A stretch of 64,000 nt of DNA from NCBI RefSeq assembly GCF_026250525.1, contig NZ_CP111043.1, positions 1,973,421 to 2,037,420 on the forward strand. The letters are read 5' to 3'. The position numbers and the translations under genes were made by a program. Positions 17,788 to 25,412 of this stretch are shown piece after piece (the first letter of the stretch is position 1; each line of letters starts with the position of its first letter). The notes under the pieces were generated by a model that was not told where the DNA came from, made no database searches, and was given only the letters and a program-made list of their open reading frames with translations. The stretch is from Chondrinema litorale (lineage in GTDB: Bacteria > Bacteroidota > Bacteroidia > Cytophagales > Flammeovirgaceae).

Positions 17788-18131
17788 GGCACTAACAGAG
17801 TTTTAATGTTTGATAATTATGCGATAAGTAAGAAAGTATTAAACTTATAAGCATACTTGCTTTCAACTTTCTTTATTCAATTATAATCAATAAAGCTTAA
17901 AATTAGTGATGGTATTAACTTTATAAGTTTGAGTAAAACACAATTATGGCTATACGTTTTTACTCACATCTAATAAGAAATTAATATTTTTTTTAATTCT
18001 TCAGGCAACCCTTCTTAAAGTACTTACATCTTAGCTCCAAACCCTTAAAAATTATATAACTTTCTAATGTAATTCAGAGCTGAAAGTATAAATATAAATT
18101 TGGCATTAGATAATTAGCTGAATAACCAGTA
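17788..18131. other. 344-bp intergenic region between divergent ppx and ECF sigma genes
   Basis: AT-rich spacer holding the promoters of two divergent units. Near the right end is a TAAATTTG box, listed separately. No tRNA, strong hairpin or convincing small gene was seen. Confidence 0.5.
18095..18102 (+). promoter_or_regulatory. Candidate -7 box for the ECF sigma operon
   Basis: TAAATTTG matches the Bacteroidota -7 consensus TAnnTTTG and lies 29 bases before the TTG start of the sigma factor gene. No TTG -33 element is evident at 17-23 bases upstream, so support is partial. Confidence 0.35.
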
Positions 18132-18674
18132 TTGAGAGTATTTGATGAACATACAGTAATTGAAGGCTGCAAAAAGAATGAGCATTCTTCGCAGCAAAAG
18201 CTCTATCAGCGATATGCAGATAGTATGCTTGGTCTGTGCATCAGATATTTAAAAAACAGAGATATAGCCGAAGAAGTAATGATTGCGGGGTTTATGAAGA
18301 TATTCGAGAAGATTGACACATTTAGATGTGAAGGTAGTTTTGAAGGTTGGCTAAAAAGAATAATGGTGAATGAGTGCTTGATGTATCTGAGAAAAAACAG
18401 CAAAAATAATTTCAGTAGAGATATTGAAGAAGTTTACGGTGAAATAGAGCCAATAAAAGCAGATACAAGTTTAGAAGCTAAAGAATTATTAGAGATGGTT
18501 CATCAATTACCCGCTGGCTATAGAACAGTATTTAACATGTACGCCATCGAAGGTTATAACCATCAAGAAATTGCCAAAGAACTAAATATTAGCGAAGGCA
18601 CATCAAAATCTCAGCTTAGTAAAGCGAGAAAGTATTTACAAGGTCTTATTAAAAAATATGAGAAAATAAGCTAA
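18132..18674 (+). CDS. ECF-type RNA polymerase sigma factor
   Basis: 180 residues with region 2 (about 25-90: YADSMLGLCIRYLKNRDIAEEVMIAGFMKIFEKI) and region 4 (about 120-175: LPAGYRTVFNMYAIEGYNHQEIAKELNISEGTSKSQLSKARK). The start is TTG: an in-frame TAA at 18123-18125 leaves only CCA and GTA before it, and the next ATG would remove part of region 2. The two genes downstream, a one-TM protein and a beta-barrel protein, follow within 20 bases each, forming a likely three-gene operon. The middle protein could act as anti-sigma factor. Target genes unknown. Confidence 0.93.
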   Translation: MRVFDEHTVIEGCKKNEHSSQQKLYQRYADSMLGLCIRYLKNRDIAEEVMIAGFMKIFEKIDTFRCEGSFEGWLKRIMVNECLMYLRKNSKNNFSRDIEEVYGEIEPIKADTSLEAKELLEMVHQLPAGYRTVFNMYAIEGYNHQEIAKELNISEGTSKSQLSKARKYLQGLIKKYEKIS

Positions 18675-18692
18675 AGAGCATGAAATTATAGT

Positions 18693-19373
18693 ATGTCAGA
18701 TAATTATCAACATATCGATTCTATTTTTAAAGAGAAGCTAGGAGACTACAAAGAAAAGCCTTCGGCTGCTGCTTGGGATAAGCTTGACAAACACCTAAAG
18801 TCAAATGATAACAACAATAAAGGCGGCAAAAACCATTGGGGCAAGTACGGACTTTTCAGCATCATTGTCTTATCATTTCTTTTTGTTTTTTCTGGTCATT
18901 CTACGGTTGAAAATACACCACCAGATAATAAAGAAATAATAGAAGTTAAGCCTTCTATAAAACAACCTCTAGAAATTGAAGAAGATAAACCTGAATCTAT
19001 TATTGAAAGTGAAAAAACAGAACTTGAAGATACATTAGAAGAAACCAAGTCAACCGAAAATATAGTCAATACAAATAATCAAACTTCTCTAAAAAATACT
19101 ACTGTTAATATTCAGAATCAGCAAGCTGAATTATCAGGTACTAATAAAGAAATTGAAAATAGTGAACTTGAAATACCAGAAGAAATCACCTTAGAAAAGA
19201 AAGGTCTAACAAAGATCGAAAAAAAGAAGGCTAAGGGAAAAGGTGTAAAAGTTGAAATTACACTTACGCCATCTGATAACACTAGGCAAGAAGCTGCTCC
19301 ACAGCAAAAAAATCCTATTAAAACTTTATTTAGAAAACTTCGGAAATACACTAGCGAAGAGAATCAAAACTAA
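18693..19373 (+). CDS. Single-pass membrane protein, possible anti-sigma factor
   Basis: 226 residues of topology N-in: a short cytoplasmic N terminus with a P.AAWDKL motif (W28), one membrane helix at about 53-68, then a long acidic and T/N/E-rich periplasmic stretch and a basic C terminus. The family is not recognised by name. Its position directly behind an ECF sigma gene and the short cytoplasmic helix before the membrane segment fit an anti-sigma role, but no zinc-binding ZAS motif is present. The periplasmic part looks mostly disordered. Confidence 0.65.
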   Translation: MSDNYQHIDSIFKEKLGDYKEKPSAAAWDKLDKHLKSNDNNNKGGKNHWGKYGLFSIIVLSFLFVFSGHSTVENTPPDNKEIIEVKPSIKQPLEIEEDKPESIIESEKTELEDTLEETKSTENIVNTNNQTSLKNTTVNIQNQQAELSGTNKEIENSELEIPEEITLEKKGLTKIEKKKAKGKGVKVEITLTPSDNTRQEAAPQQKNPIKTLFRKLRKYTSEENQN

Positions 19374-19379
19374 AAGTAT

Positions 19380-20363
19380 ATGAAAAAGCATATCATTTAC
19401 CTATGGGTTTTACTTATGGGATTAAGCATTAATGTATTTGCTCAGCAAAGTTCTGTTACGGCAGACACGGTAATAATAAATTTCGGTAGAAATGGCAGTA
19501 AGATGATTTTCTACTTGCAAAATACGGAGGATGTAAATGATCTAGAAAACATCAATTTCGAAGAGCTAATGGCAAATGTAGCTACCTATGTAGACTCTGC
19601 TCATTATAACGAATCGGGTTATCTAGAAGTAAATGACGATATGGCACAATACAAAGTAGAAATGCCTTGGAAAGACGATAAGGAGGAGGACAGGCTTACT
19701 TTTGTAAGAAGACCAGATACATTTATCAGCATTGAGAAAAAAGATAAAGAATCGTGGAAAAGAAGAACCCACCAATACATGAACTTCGATTTGGGACTAA
19801 GTGGCTATTTTGACAATGGCAGCATTCCGCAAAATACCAATTATGAAACCAGACCATGGGGTTCTCGCTACATATCGGTAAACCTAATGTCTAGAACTAG
19901 GCTGAGTAAGCAAACCAAAAAAGCATTCTATTTTAAATGTGGAATGAGCTTCTCTTGGACAAACTTTATGTTTGAAAATAATGTGCAGTTAGTAAAAACT
20001 GGAGATGAGATTGCCTTTGAAGAGTCTATGATTAATCTTGAAAAATCTAAACTCACGGTATCTTATGTAAACTTGCCAGTAATGTTTCAATATTATGTAA
20101 AAAACAAGTTTAAGATTAGTGCTGGTGCTTATGCTGGTTACAGACTTGGCAGTTACACCAAAATTAAATATAACGATGAAGGAGATTCGCAGAAAGATCA
20201 CGATCGAGGCAATTACAATCTAGAACCATTTAGATATGGTGTAAGAGGTGAGATTGGTTGGGGCTGGTTTACGTTGTTTGCCAACTACGATTTAAATCCA
20301 TTATTCAGGAAAAACGATACAGTTCCAGAGTTACATGCATTCAATTTTGGAATAAGGCTATAG
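19380..20363 (+). CDS. Outer-membrane beta-barrel protein (PorT/OMP_b-brl-like)
   Basis: 327 residues with a signal peptide (1 to about 21, cleavage near VFAQ). The second half has alternating aromatic/hydrophobic strands typical of Bacteroidota eight-stranded barrels, for example YVNLPVMFQYYV and ISAGAYAGYRLGSYTK, and ends in HAFNFGIRL as a final strand. It starts 6 bases after the preceding gene and so is certainly cotranscribed with the sigma factor. Role unknown: structural, adhesive or signalling. Confidence 0.8.
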   Translation: MKKHIIYLWVLLMGLSINVFAQQSSVTADTVIINFGRNGSKMIFYLQNTEDVNDLENINFEELMANVATYVDSAHYNESGYLEVNDDMAQYKVEMPWKDDKEEDRLTFVRRPDTFISIEKKDKESWKRRTHQYMNFDLGLSGYFDNGSIPQNTNYETRPWGSRYISVNLMSRTRLSKQTKKAFYFKCGMSFSWTNFMFENNVQLVKTGDEIAFEESMINLEKSKLTVSYVNLPVMFQYYVKNKFKISAGAYAGYRLGSYTKIKYNDEGDSQKDHDRGNYNLEPFRYGVRGEIGWGWFTLFANYDLNPLFRKNDTVPELHAFNFGIRL

Positions 20364-20379
20364 AAAACTATAGCCTTTC
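20354..20379. terminator. Hairpin between convergent genes
   Basis: AAGGCTATAG and CTATAGCCTT form a perfect 10-bp stem with an AAAA loop. It overlaps the stop codon of the beta-barrel gene and ends just before the stop of the convergent gene. The following TTTCT gives a short T-tract on the plus strand, so it can end the sigma operon transcript; the minus side is weaker. Confidence 0.6.
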
Positions 20380-20381
20380 TA

Positions 20382-20801
20382 TTACGGAAATGTATCTAGA
20401 ATAACATCTACATTTCTTACAGGAAACTCCTTGCCACTGCCCGCCTGTACAACACCTGATTTTCTAATTAAAGCTGCCTGCTTTAAGTTTTCAGGGTCAA
20501 TTACACTTTGCTTTAGTTTATTAAGTAGTATTTCTTCTTCTATTGAGGCTCTTTTCTGCTCAGTAAGATTATACCATCTTACTTGTTTAAGCCCATAAGT
20601 AACACTTTGAGTTTTTTCTTCTATTACAACTACTTTGTCTTTTTCGCCAAAAAGCTCTTTGATAAAACTCGGTTTAATTATTTTCTTATAGGTAAGTATT
20701 GCTCCAAAGCTGATGCTGAAATGTAAGTCGGTCGCTTTATCAGATAAATACTGATATTCGGTGCAATACCTCATATCAATTAAATTAATATAAGGAAGCA
20801 T
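20382..20801 (-). CDS. Hypothetical protein
   Basis: 139 residues, not recognised. It is soluble in appearance with no signal peptide or membrane helix. A central stretch (SFIKELFGEKDKVVVIEEKT) and a predicted helix (KRASIEEEILLNKLKQS) stand out, and it ends in VRNVDVILDTFP. A later start at the internal Met10 is possible. It is flanked by the sigma operon (convergent) and an intergenic region of 227 bp. Codon use looks like that of its neighbours. Confidence 0.55.
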   Translation of the reverse strand: MLPYINLIDMRYCTEYQYLSDKATDLHFSISFGAILTYKKIIKPSFIKELFGEKDKVVVIEEKTQSVTYGLKQVRWYNLTEQKRASIEEEILLNKLKQSVIDPENLKQAALIRKSGVVQAGSGKEFPVRNVDVILDTFP

Positions 20802-21028
20802 ATAGTTATGTATAGATTATTGATAGATAATTAAGCTAGTAAAAGATGAACTGTGCCCAGCTGTAGGAAAATGATTGGTTATTTTGAAGTGTTTTGTATT
20901 TAATTTTAGAACAAATTGTATAGTAGTATATGTTTACATACGTAAGAAAAATTACATGGTTCTGGGTAGATTAGTTTTTTAGAACCAATTAACTAAAATT
21001 AAATATTACAACCTTTTATTGCTAACAA

Positions 21029-21295
21029 ATGGCTTCAATGGAAACTTACCGTCCTGGAATGAATAAACATCAAAAAATAATTAAGAGAGAGCTTAAACTA
21101 CTAGCTATATTTCTAGCGGTATTATTAAGCATCAATATTCTTCCAGGAATTTTTGGATTTAATCAGCAAAGCACTTTTTATAAAAAATATTATACTAATG
21201 TTTTACCAATTAGTATCACAGAATTATTACTGACTTTTTTTCTGTTAAGACTCATATACGTCATTACCAAGTATTACTTAAAGCTAAAAAAATAA
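21029..21295 (+). CDS. Small membrane protein
   Basis: 88 residues with two predicted membrane helices (about 26-44 and 61-80), a basic N terminus (KHQKIIKRELK) and a lysine-rich C terminus, which suggests both ends are cytoplasmic. No family is recognised. It precedes htpG by 115 bases on the same strand, but no functional link is visible. A GGTTCT/AGAACC inverted repeat lies about 55-85 bases upstream of its start. Confidence 0.55.
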   Translation: MASMETYRPGMNKHQKIIKRELKLLAIFLAVLLSINILPGIFGFNQQSTFYKKYYTNVLPISITELLLTFFLLRLIYVITKYYLKLKK

Positions 21296-21410
21296 GCTTT
21301 CTGATATTATCTGTCATTATAAACTGACAAAATTGCAGTTTGCCACCTATGGAATAGTATTCGTTTAGATTTAGAAAAATTAAAAGTACAGCATATAAAA
21401 TCTAAAAAAA

Positions 21411-23225
21411 ATGGAAGAGAAAGGCACCATTTCGGTAAATACCGAGAATATTTTCCCGATAATTAAAAAGTTCCTATACTCAGATCATGATATTTTCTTA
21501 AGAGAATTAGTTTCCAATGCAGTAGATGCTACGCAAAAACTTCAAAAATTAGCATCAATTGGAGAATACTCAGGAGAAGTTGGTGAAACTAAAGTAAAAG
21601 TTGTACTCGACGAAAAAGAAAATACCATTACCATTAGCGATAGAGGTATTGGTATGACTGGCGAAGAAATTAAAAAATACATCAACCAAATTGCTTTTTC
21701 TGGTGCAACTGAGTTTGTTGAGAAGTTTAAAGGTATAGACGATGCTAACCAAATAATCGGTAAATTCGGTCTTGGTTTTTACTCAGCCTTTATGGTGGCA
21801 GATAAGGTAGATATCATTACAAAATCTTATAAAGATGATACAGAAGCTGCAAAATGGTCATGTACTGGTTCTACAGATTTTGAAATTACTTCTGCTGAAA
21901 AAACTGACAGAGGTACAGATATAGTACTTCATGTAAATGAAGAATCTAAAGAATATCTTGAGAAGTTTAAGCTTAAGCAAATTCTTGACAGATATTGTAA
22001 ATTCTTACCAATCGAAATCGAATACGATGGTGATATCCTCAATACTACTTCTCCAATCTGGACAAAAAGTCCGAGTGACTTAGAAGACAAAGATTATCTT
22101 GAGTTTTACAAGAGTCTTTATCCAATGTCAGAAGATCCAATGTTTTGGATTCACCTGAATGTAGATTATCCATTCAACTTGACGGGTGTTCTTTACTTCC
22201 CGAAAGTGAAAAATGATATTACCCTTCATAAAGATAAAATTCAGCTTTATTCAAGACAGGTATTTATTACTGATGAAGTAAAAGAAATTGTACCTGAGTT
22301 CTTAATGCTGATGCATGGTGTAATTGACTCACCAGATATTCCGCTTAACGTTTCAAGAAGTTACTTACAGTCTGACAGTAATGTTAAGAAAATCAATAAC
22401 TACATTACTAAAAAAGTTGCTGATAAACTGATTGAGTTATTCAAAGACGATAGAGACGGTTACGAGAAGAAATGGGAAAGCATAGGTCTGTTTGTTAAAT
22501 ATGGAATGCTTTCAGACGAGAAATTCTACGACAGAGCTAAGGGAATTGGTTTATTAAAAAACCTAGATGGAAAGCTTTTCACATTTGATGAGTATTTAGA
22601 GCACATCGCTGGTAACCAAACAGATAAAGACGGAAATAAAGTAATTATCTATACCAACGATAGAGGAAAGCAAGATGCTTATATCCAAGCTGCGCTTAAA
22701 AAAGACTACGATATTGTAGAGTTCGATAATGTTATCGACAATCACTTTATCGGTACTTTAGAGCAAAAGCTTGAAAAAGTTTCTATCAAACGTGTTGATG
22801 CTGATGTAGCTAACAAATTGATTGATAAGGGCGAAGCTCTAGAATCAGTTTTAAGCAAAGACGAAGAAGCTAAAATTAAAGAAATATATAAAAGCGCTAT
22901 TGGTGACGATAAATTAGAGCCAGAAGTAACTGCAATGTCTGCTGAAGAAATGCCAGTTACAATTACACTTCCTGAATTTATGAGAAGAATGCAGGAAATG
23001 GCCGAGTTACAAGGTATGATGGGCGGCGGAATGTTCCCAAGCAGCCAAACTGTAACCATCAATGGTAACCACCCGATTACAGCAAAAATCTTAGCTGAAT
23101 CTGATGAAACAAAACAAAAAGAAATCGCTAAACAAGCTTACGATTTGGCATTACTATCAAATGGTAAATTGACTGGTGCTGCACTTACTGCTTTTGTAAA
23201 CAGAAGTGTAGGTATGATTTCTTAA
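21411..23225 (+). CDS. htpG: Molecular chaperone HtpG (Hsp90)
   Basis: 604 residues, typical for bacterial Hsp90. The N-terminal GHKL ATPase has ELVSNAVDA, SDRGIGMTGEEI, GKFGLGFYSAFMV and TDRGTDIVLHV. The middle domain has DIPLNVSRSYLQSD with the catalytic Arg, and the C-terminal part ends in a dimerisation domain. It works with DnaK on client proteins during stress. A strong terminator follows. No heat-shock operator such as CIRCE was recognised upstream. Confidence 0.97.
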   Translation: MEEKGTISVNTENIFPIIKKFLYSDHDIFLRELVSNAVDATQKLQKLASIGEYSGEVGETKVKVVLDEKENTITISDRGIGMTGEEIKKYINQIAFSGATEFVEKFKGIDDANQIIGKFGLGFYSAFMVADKVDIITKSYKDDTEAAKWSCTGSTDFEITSAEKTDRGTDIVLHVNEESKEYLEKFKLKQILDRYCKFLPIEIEYDGDILNTTSPIWTKSPSDLEDKDYLEFYKSLYPMSEDPMFWIHLNVDYPFNLTGVLYFPKVKNDITLHKDKIQLYSRQVFITDEVKEIVPEFLMLMHGVIDSPDIPLNVSRSYLQSDSNVKKINNYITKKVADKLIELFKDDRDGYEKKWESIGLFVKYGMLSDEKFYDRAKGIGLLKNLDGKLFTFDEYLEHIAGNQTDKDGNKVIIYTNDRGKQDAYIQAALKKDYDIVEFDNVIDNHFIGTLEQKLEKVSIKRVDADVANKLIDKGEALESVLSKDEEAKIKEIYKSAIGDDKLEPEVTAMSAEEMPVTITLPEFMRRMQEMAELQGMMGGGMFPSSQTVTINGNHPITAKILAESDETKQKEIAKQAYDLALLSNGKLTGAALTAFVNRSVGMIS

Positions 23226-23253
23226 AGAAATTTGAGCAAATAGTAATATCCGG

Positions 23254-23286
23254 GGCTTTACAGAATATTTCTGTAAAGCCTTTTTT
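23254..23286 (+). terminator. Intrinsic terminator of htpG
   Basis: GGCTTTACAGA (23254-23264) pairs perfectly with TCTGTAAAGCC (23270-23280) around a 5-base loop, followed by six T. An 11-bp stem this clean is the best terminator in the window. It lies between htpG and the convergent hydrolase gene, touching the latter's stop codon. Confidence 0.9.
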
Positions 23287-24103
23287 ATGAATGAAAGGAA
23301 TGAGATTTAAAGATATCTTCGAAGCGATTATTTAAATCTACATCGATTAATAAGTGACCTCTGTTTAACCAGATTACTTCGCAAGTTGATAAACCTACAC
23401 TAAAAACTTCTGCTACTTCTGGCAAAATCACTTCATCTCTTTTACCCAGAAACAAAGTCACTTTTATTTTTTCAGCATTGATGATAGATTTTACTTTTTC
23501 TAAATCGGGCTTAAAAGTTCTGATAGAATCTGCTACCATAAAAAAACGGGTTCTTTGCTCTGCTGTACTGAAATGATTTTTAGTAAAGTCGAATAGAAAC
23601 TTAGTGAGCAAACCCGATCGATATGCCATAGTAGCTATTTTAAAAAATAACTTAGGTCGCTTCATTAATGACTTAAATAGTCGAATAAACACTTCTGGCA
23701 AGTTATGAATATCGTATAACCTGTGAGTTTTTATCCCATCTGGAGCTAAAAGAAAAAGTTGATCTATTTGTTGAGAAAACCTTACCAACATATTCAAGGC
23801 TACTTTCCCTCCCATGCTATAACCTAATAATGAAAACTTGTCTTTGCCTGAAATGCTTAATATTTCTTGGATGATGTTTACTATGTCATCTTTTGAAAAT
23901 AATCCCTCATTCCATTGAGATTCTCCATGATAAGGAAAGCTAAGTGCCCAAACCTCAAACTCTTTTTCTAATGCAGGAAAGATAGGTTCAAACAAAGCAG
24001 CCTTATCTCCAAAACCATGAAATAGGATTAATAACTTATCCTTCTTTGCTGATTTTCGATATTCTATCAGTGAGTTTTTATATGAAAGGAAGCCTTTTTC
24101 CAT
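23285..24103 (-). CDS. Alpha/beta hydrolase
   Basis: 272 residues with the oxyanion element LLILFHGFGD, the nucleophile elbow GYSMGG (Ser) and a C-terminal RGHLLIDVD carrying the catalytic His; the acid is probably the Asp of GKRDEVI. The size fits the small esterase/lipase/peptidase group. No signal peptide, so cytoplasmic. It lies downstream of fadA on the same strand but the terminator at 24120-24154 separates them. Substrate unknown. Confidence 0.88.
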   Translation of the reverse strand: MEKGFLSYKNSLIEYRKSAKKDKLLILFHGFGDKAALFEPIFPALEKEFEVWALSFPYHGESQWNEGLFSKDDIVNIIQEILSISGKDKFSLLGYSMGGKVALNMLVRFSQQIDQLFLLAPDGIKTHRLYDIHNLPEVFIRLFKSLMKRPKLFFKIATMAYRSGLLTKFLFDFTKNHFSTAEQRTRFFMVADSIRTFKPDLEKVKSIINAEKIKVTLFLGKRDEVILPEVAEVFSVGLSTCEVIWLNRGHLLIDVDLNNRFEDIFKSHSFHS

Positions 24104-24119
24104 GCAGCATACTTAATTG

Positions 24120-24154
24120 AAAAAAAAATACCTGAAACAAAATGCCTCAGGTAT
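24120..24154 (-). terminator. Intrinsic terminator of the fad operon
   Basis: ATACCTGA and TCAGGTAT form an 8-bp stem; on the minus strand it is followed by a run of eight or more T. It lies 23 bases after the fadA stop and before the hydrolase gene, marking the end of the marR-fadN-fadA unit. Confidence 0.78.
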
Positions 24155-24176
24155 CTTTTAGAAAGTTTATATAATC

Positions 24177-25349
24177 TTAGTTCAAGAACTCATAAATACC
24201 TGCAACTCCTTGGCCACCTCCGACACAAGCTGTTACCATTCCGTATTTCTGCTTTCTTCTCCTCATTTCGTTGAATAACTGCACCGAAAGTTTGGCTCCC
24301 GTACAACCTAATGGGTGACCTAATGCAATAGCTCCACCATTTACATTCACTATTGATGGATCAAGCTCAAGCTGTTTAATTACCGCTAATGACTGAGCTG
24401 CAAAAGCTTCGTTTAATTCTATTTGATCTATATCTGAAAGATTTAAACCTGCTTGCTTTAATGCTTTTGGCACTGCTTCAACTGGTCCAATACCCATAAT
24501 TCTTGGGTTTACACCAGCCACTTGGTAAGACATCATTCTTGCAATTGGTTTCAGATTTAACTCATTCACCATTTTTTCAGACATCACCATTACAAAAGCA
24601 GCTCCATCAGATGTTTGTGAAGAATTACCAGCAGTTACCTGTCCATTCATTCTGAAAGCAGGTCTTAGTTTACCTAATACATCCATACTTGTATCAGCTC
24701 TTGGCCCTTCATCTGTATCTACAACATAAGATCTAGTTTTCTTAACACCATTGCTCAAATAAGTCTCATTCACTGTTATTGGAACAATGTCATCTTTAAA
24801 CCTTCCATTCTTAATGGCATCAATTGCTTTTTGATGAGAGTTGTAAGAAAACTCATCTGCCTGCTCTCTGGTAATATCGTATTCTTTGGCAACCTCTTCG
24901 GCTGTTAATCCCATACTCAAGTAATACTCTGGATTAGACTCTGCAATGTTCCAGTTTAAAGCAGGTTTGTAACCTAACATTGGTACCATAGACATAGACT
25001 CAGCACCACCAGCTATAATACAGTCTGCCATTCCTGAATTTACCTTAGCACTTGCCAATGCAATTGCTTCTACACCTGAACCACAATACCTATTAATAAT
25101 AAAACCGGGAACTTCCATTGGTAATGAAAGTAGAGAAATCATTCTTCCCATTTGCATTCCTTGCTCTGCTTCTGGAATAGCACAACCCACAATCAGGTCA
25201 TTTACTCTTTTAGCATCAAAACCCGGAACAGATTTCACCAAATGCTTAATTACATCGGCTGCGAGATCATCAGGTCTAGTAAACCGAAAACCTCCTTTTT
25301 TAGCTTTTCCTACGGCTGTTCTATAGCCAGCTACTATATATGCATCCAT
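24177..25349 (-). CDS. fadA: Acetyl-CoA acyltransferase (3-ketoacyl-CoA thiolase)
   Basis: 390 residues. The nucleophilic Cys lies in NRYCGSGVEAI, the catalytic His in NGGAIALGHPLG, and the second Cys in TACVGGGQG near the C terminus: a complete thiolase site. It cleaves 3-ketoacyl-CoA with CoA to acetyl-CoA and a shortened acyl-CoA, the last step of beta-oxidation. It follows the fadN gene by 63 bases and both are under one MarR regulator. The pairing with a dehydrogenase-hydratase fusion supports fatty-acid breakdown rather than acetoacetyl-CoA synthesis. Confidence 0.94.
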   Translation of the reverse strand: MDAYIVAGYRTAVGKAKKGGFRFTRPDDLAADVIKHLVKSVPGFDAKRVNDLIVGCAIPEAEQGMQMGRMISLLSLPMEVPGFIINRYCGSGVEAIALASAKVNSGMADCIIAGGAESMSMVPMLGYKPALNWNIAESNPEYYLSMGLTAEEVAKEYDITREQADEFSYNSHQKAIDAIKNGRFKDDIVPITVNETYLSNGVKKTRSYVVDTDEGPRADTSMDVLGKLRPAFRMNGQVTAGNSSQTSDGAAFVMVMSEKMVNELNLKPIARMMSYQVAGVNPRIMGIGPVEAVPKALKQAGLNLSDIDQIELNEAFAAQSLAVIKQLELDPSIVNVNGGAIALGHPLGCTGAKLSVQLFNEMRRRKQKYGMVTACVGGGQGVAGIYEFLN

Positions 25350-25412
25350 AATATTTTTTCTGTTTTAGTTGAATATTGTTTTTTGAAAAGTGGAATTGAA
25401 AACCAATGAATC

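Noticed and set aside
23285..24176. Hydrolase gene as fourth member of the fad operon
   Set aside because: A clear terminator separates it from fadA on the same strand.
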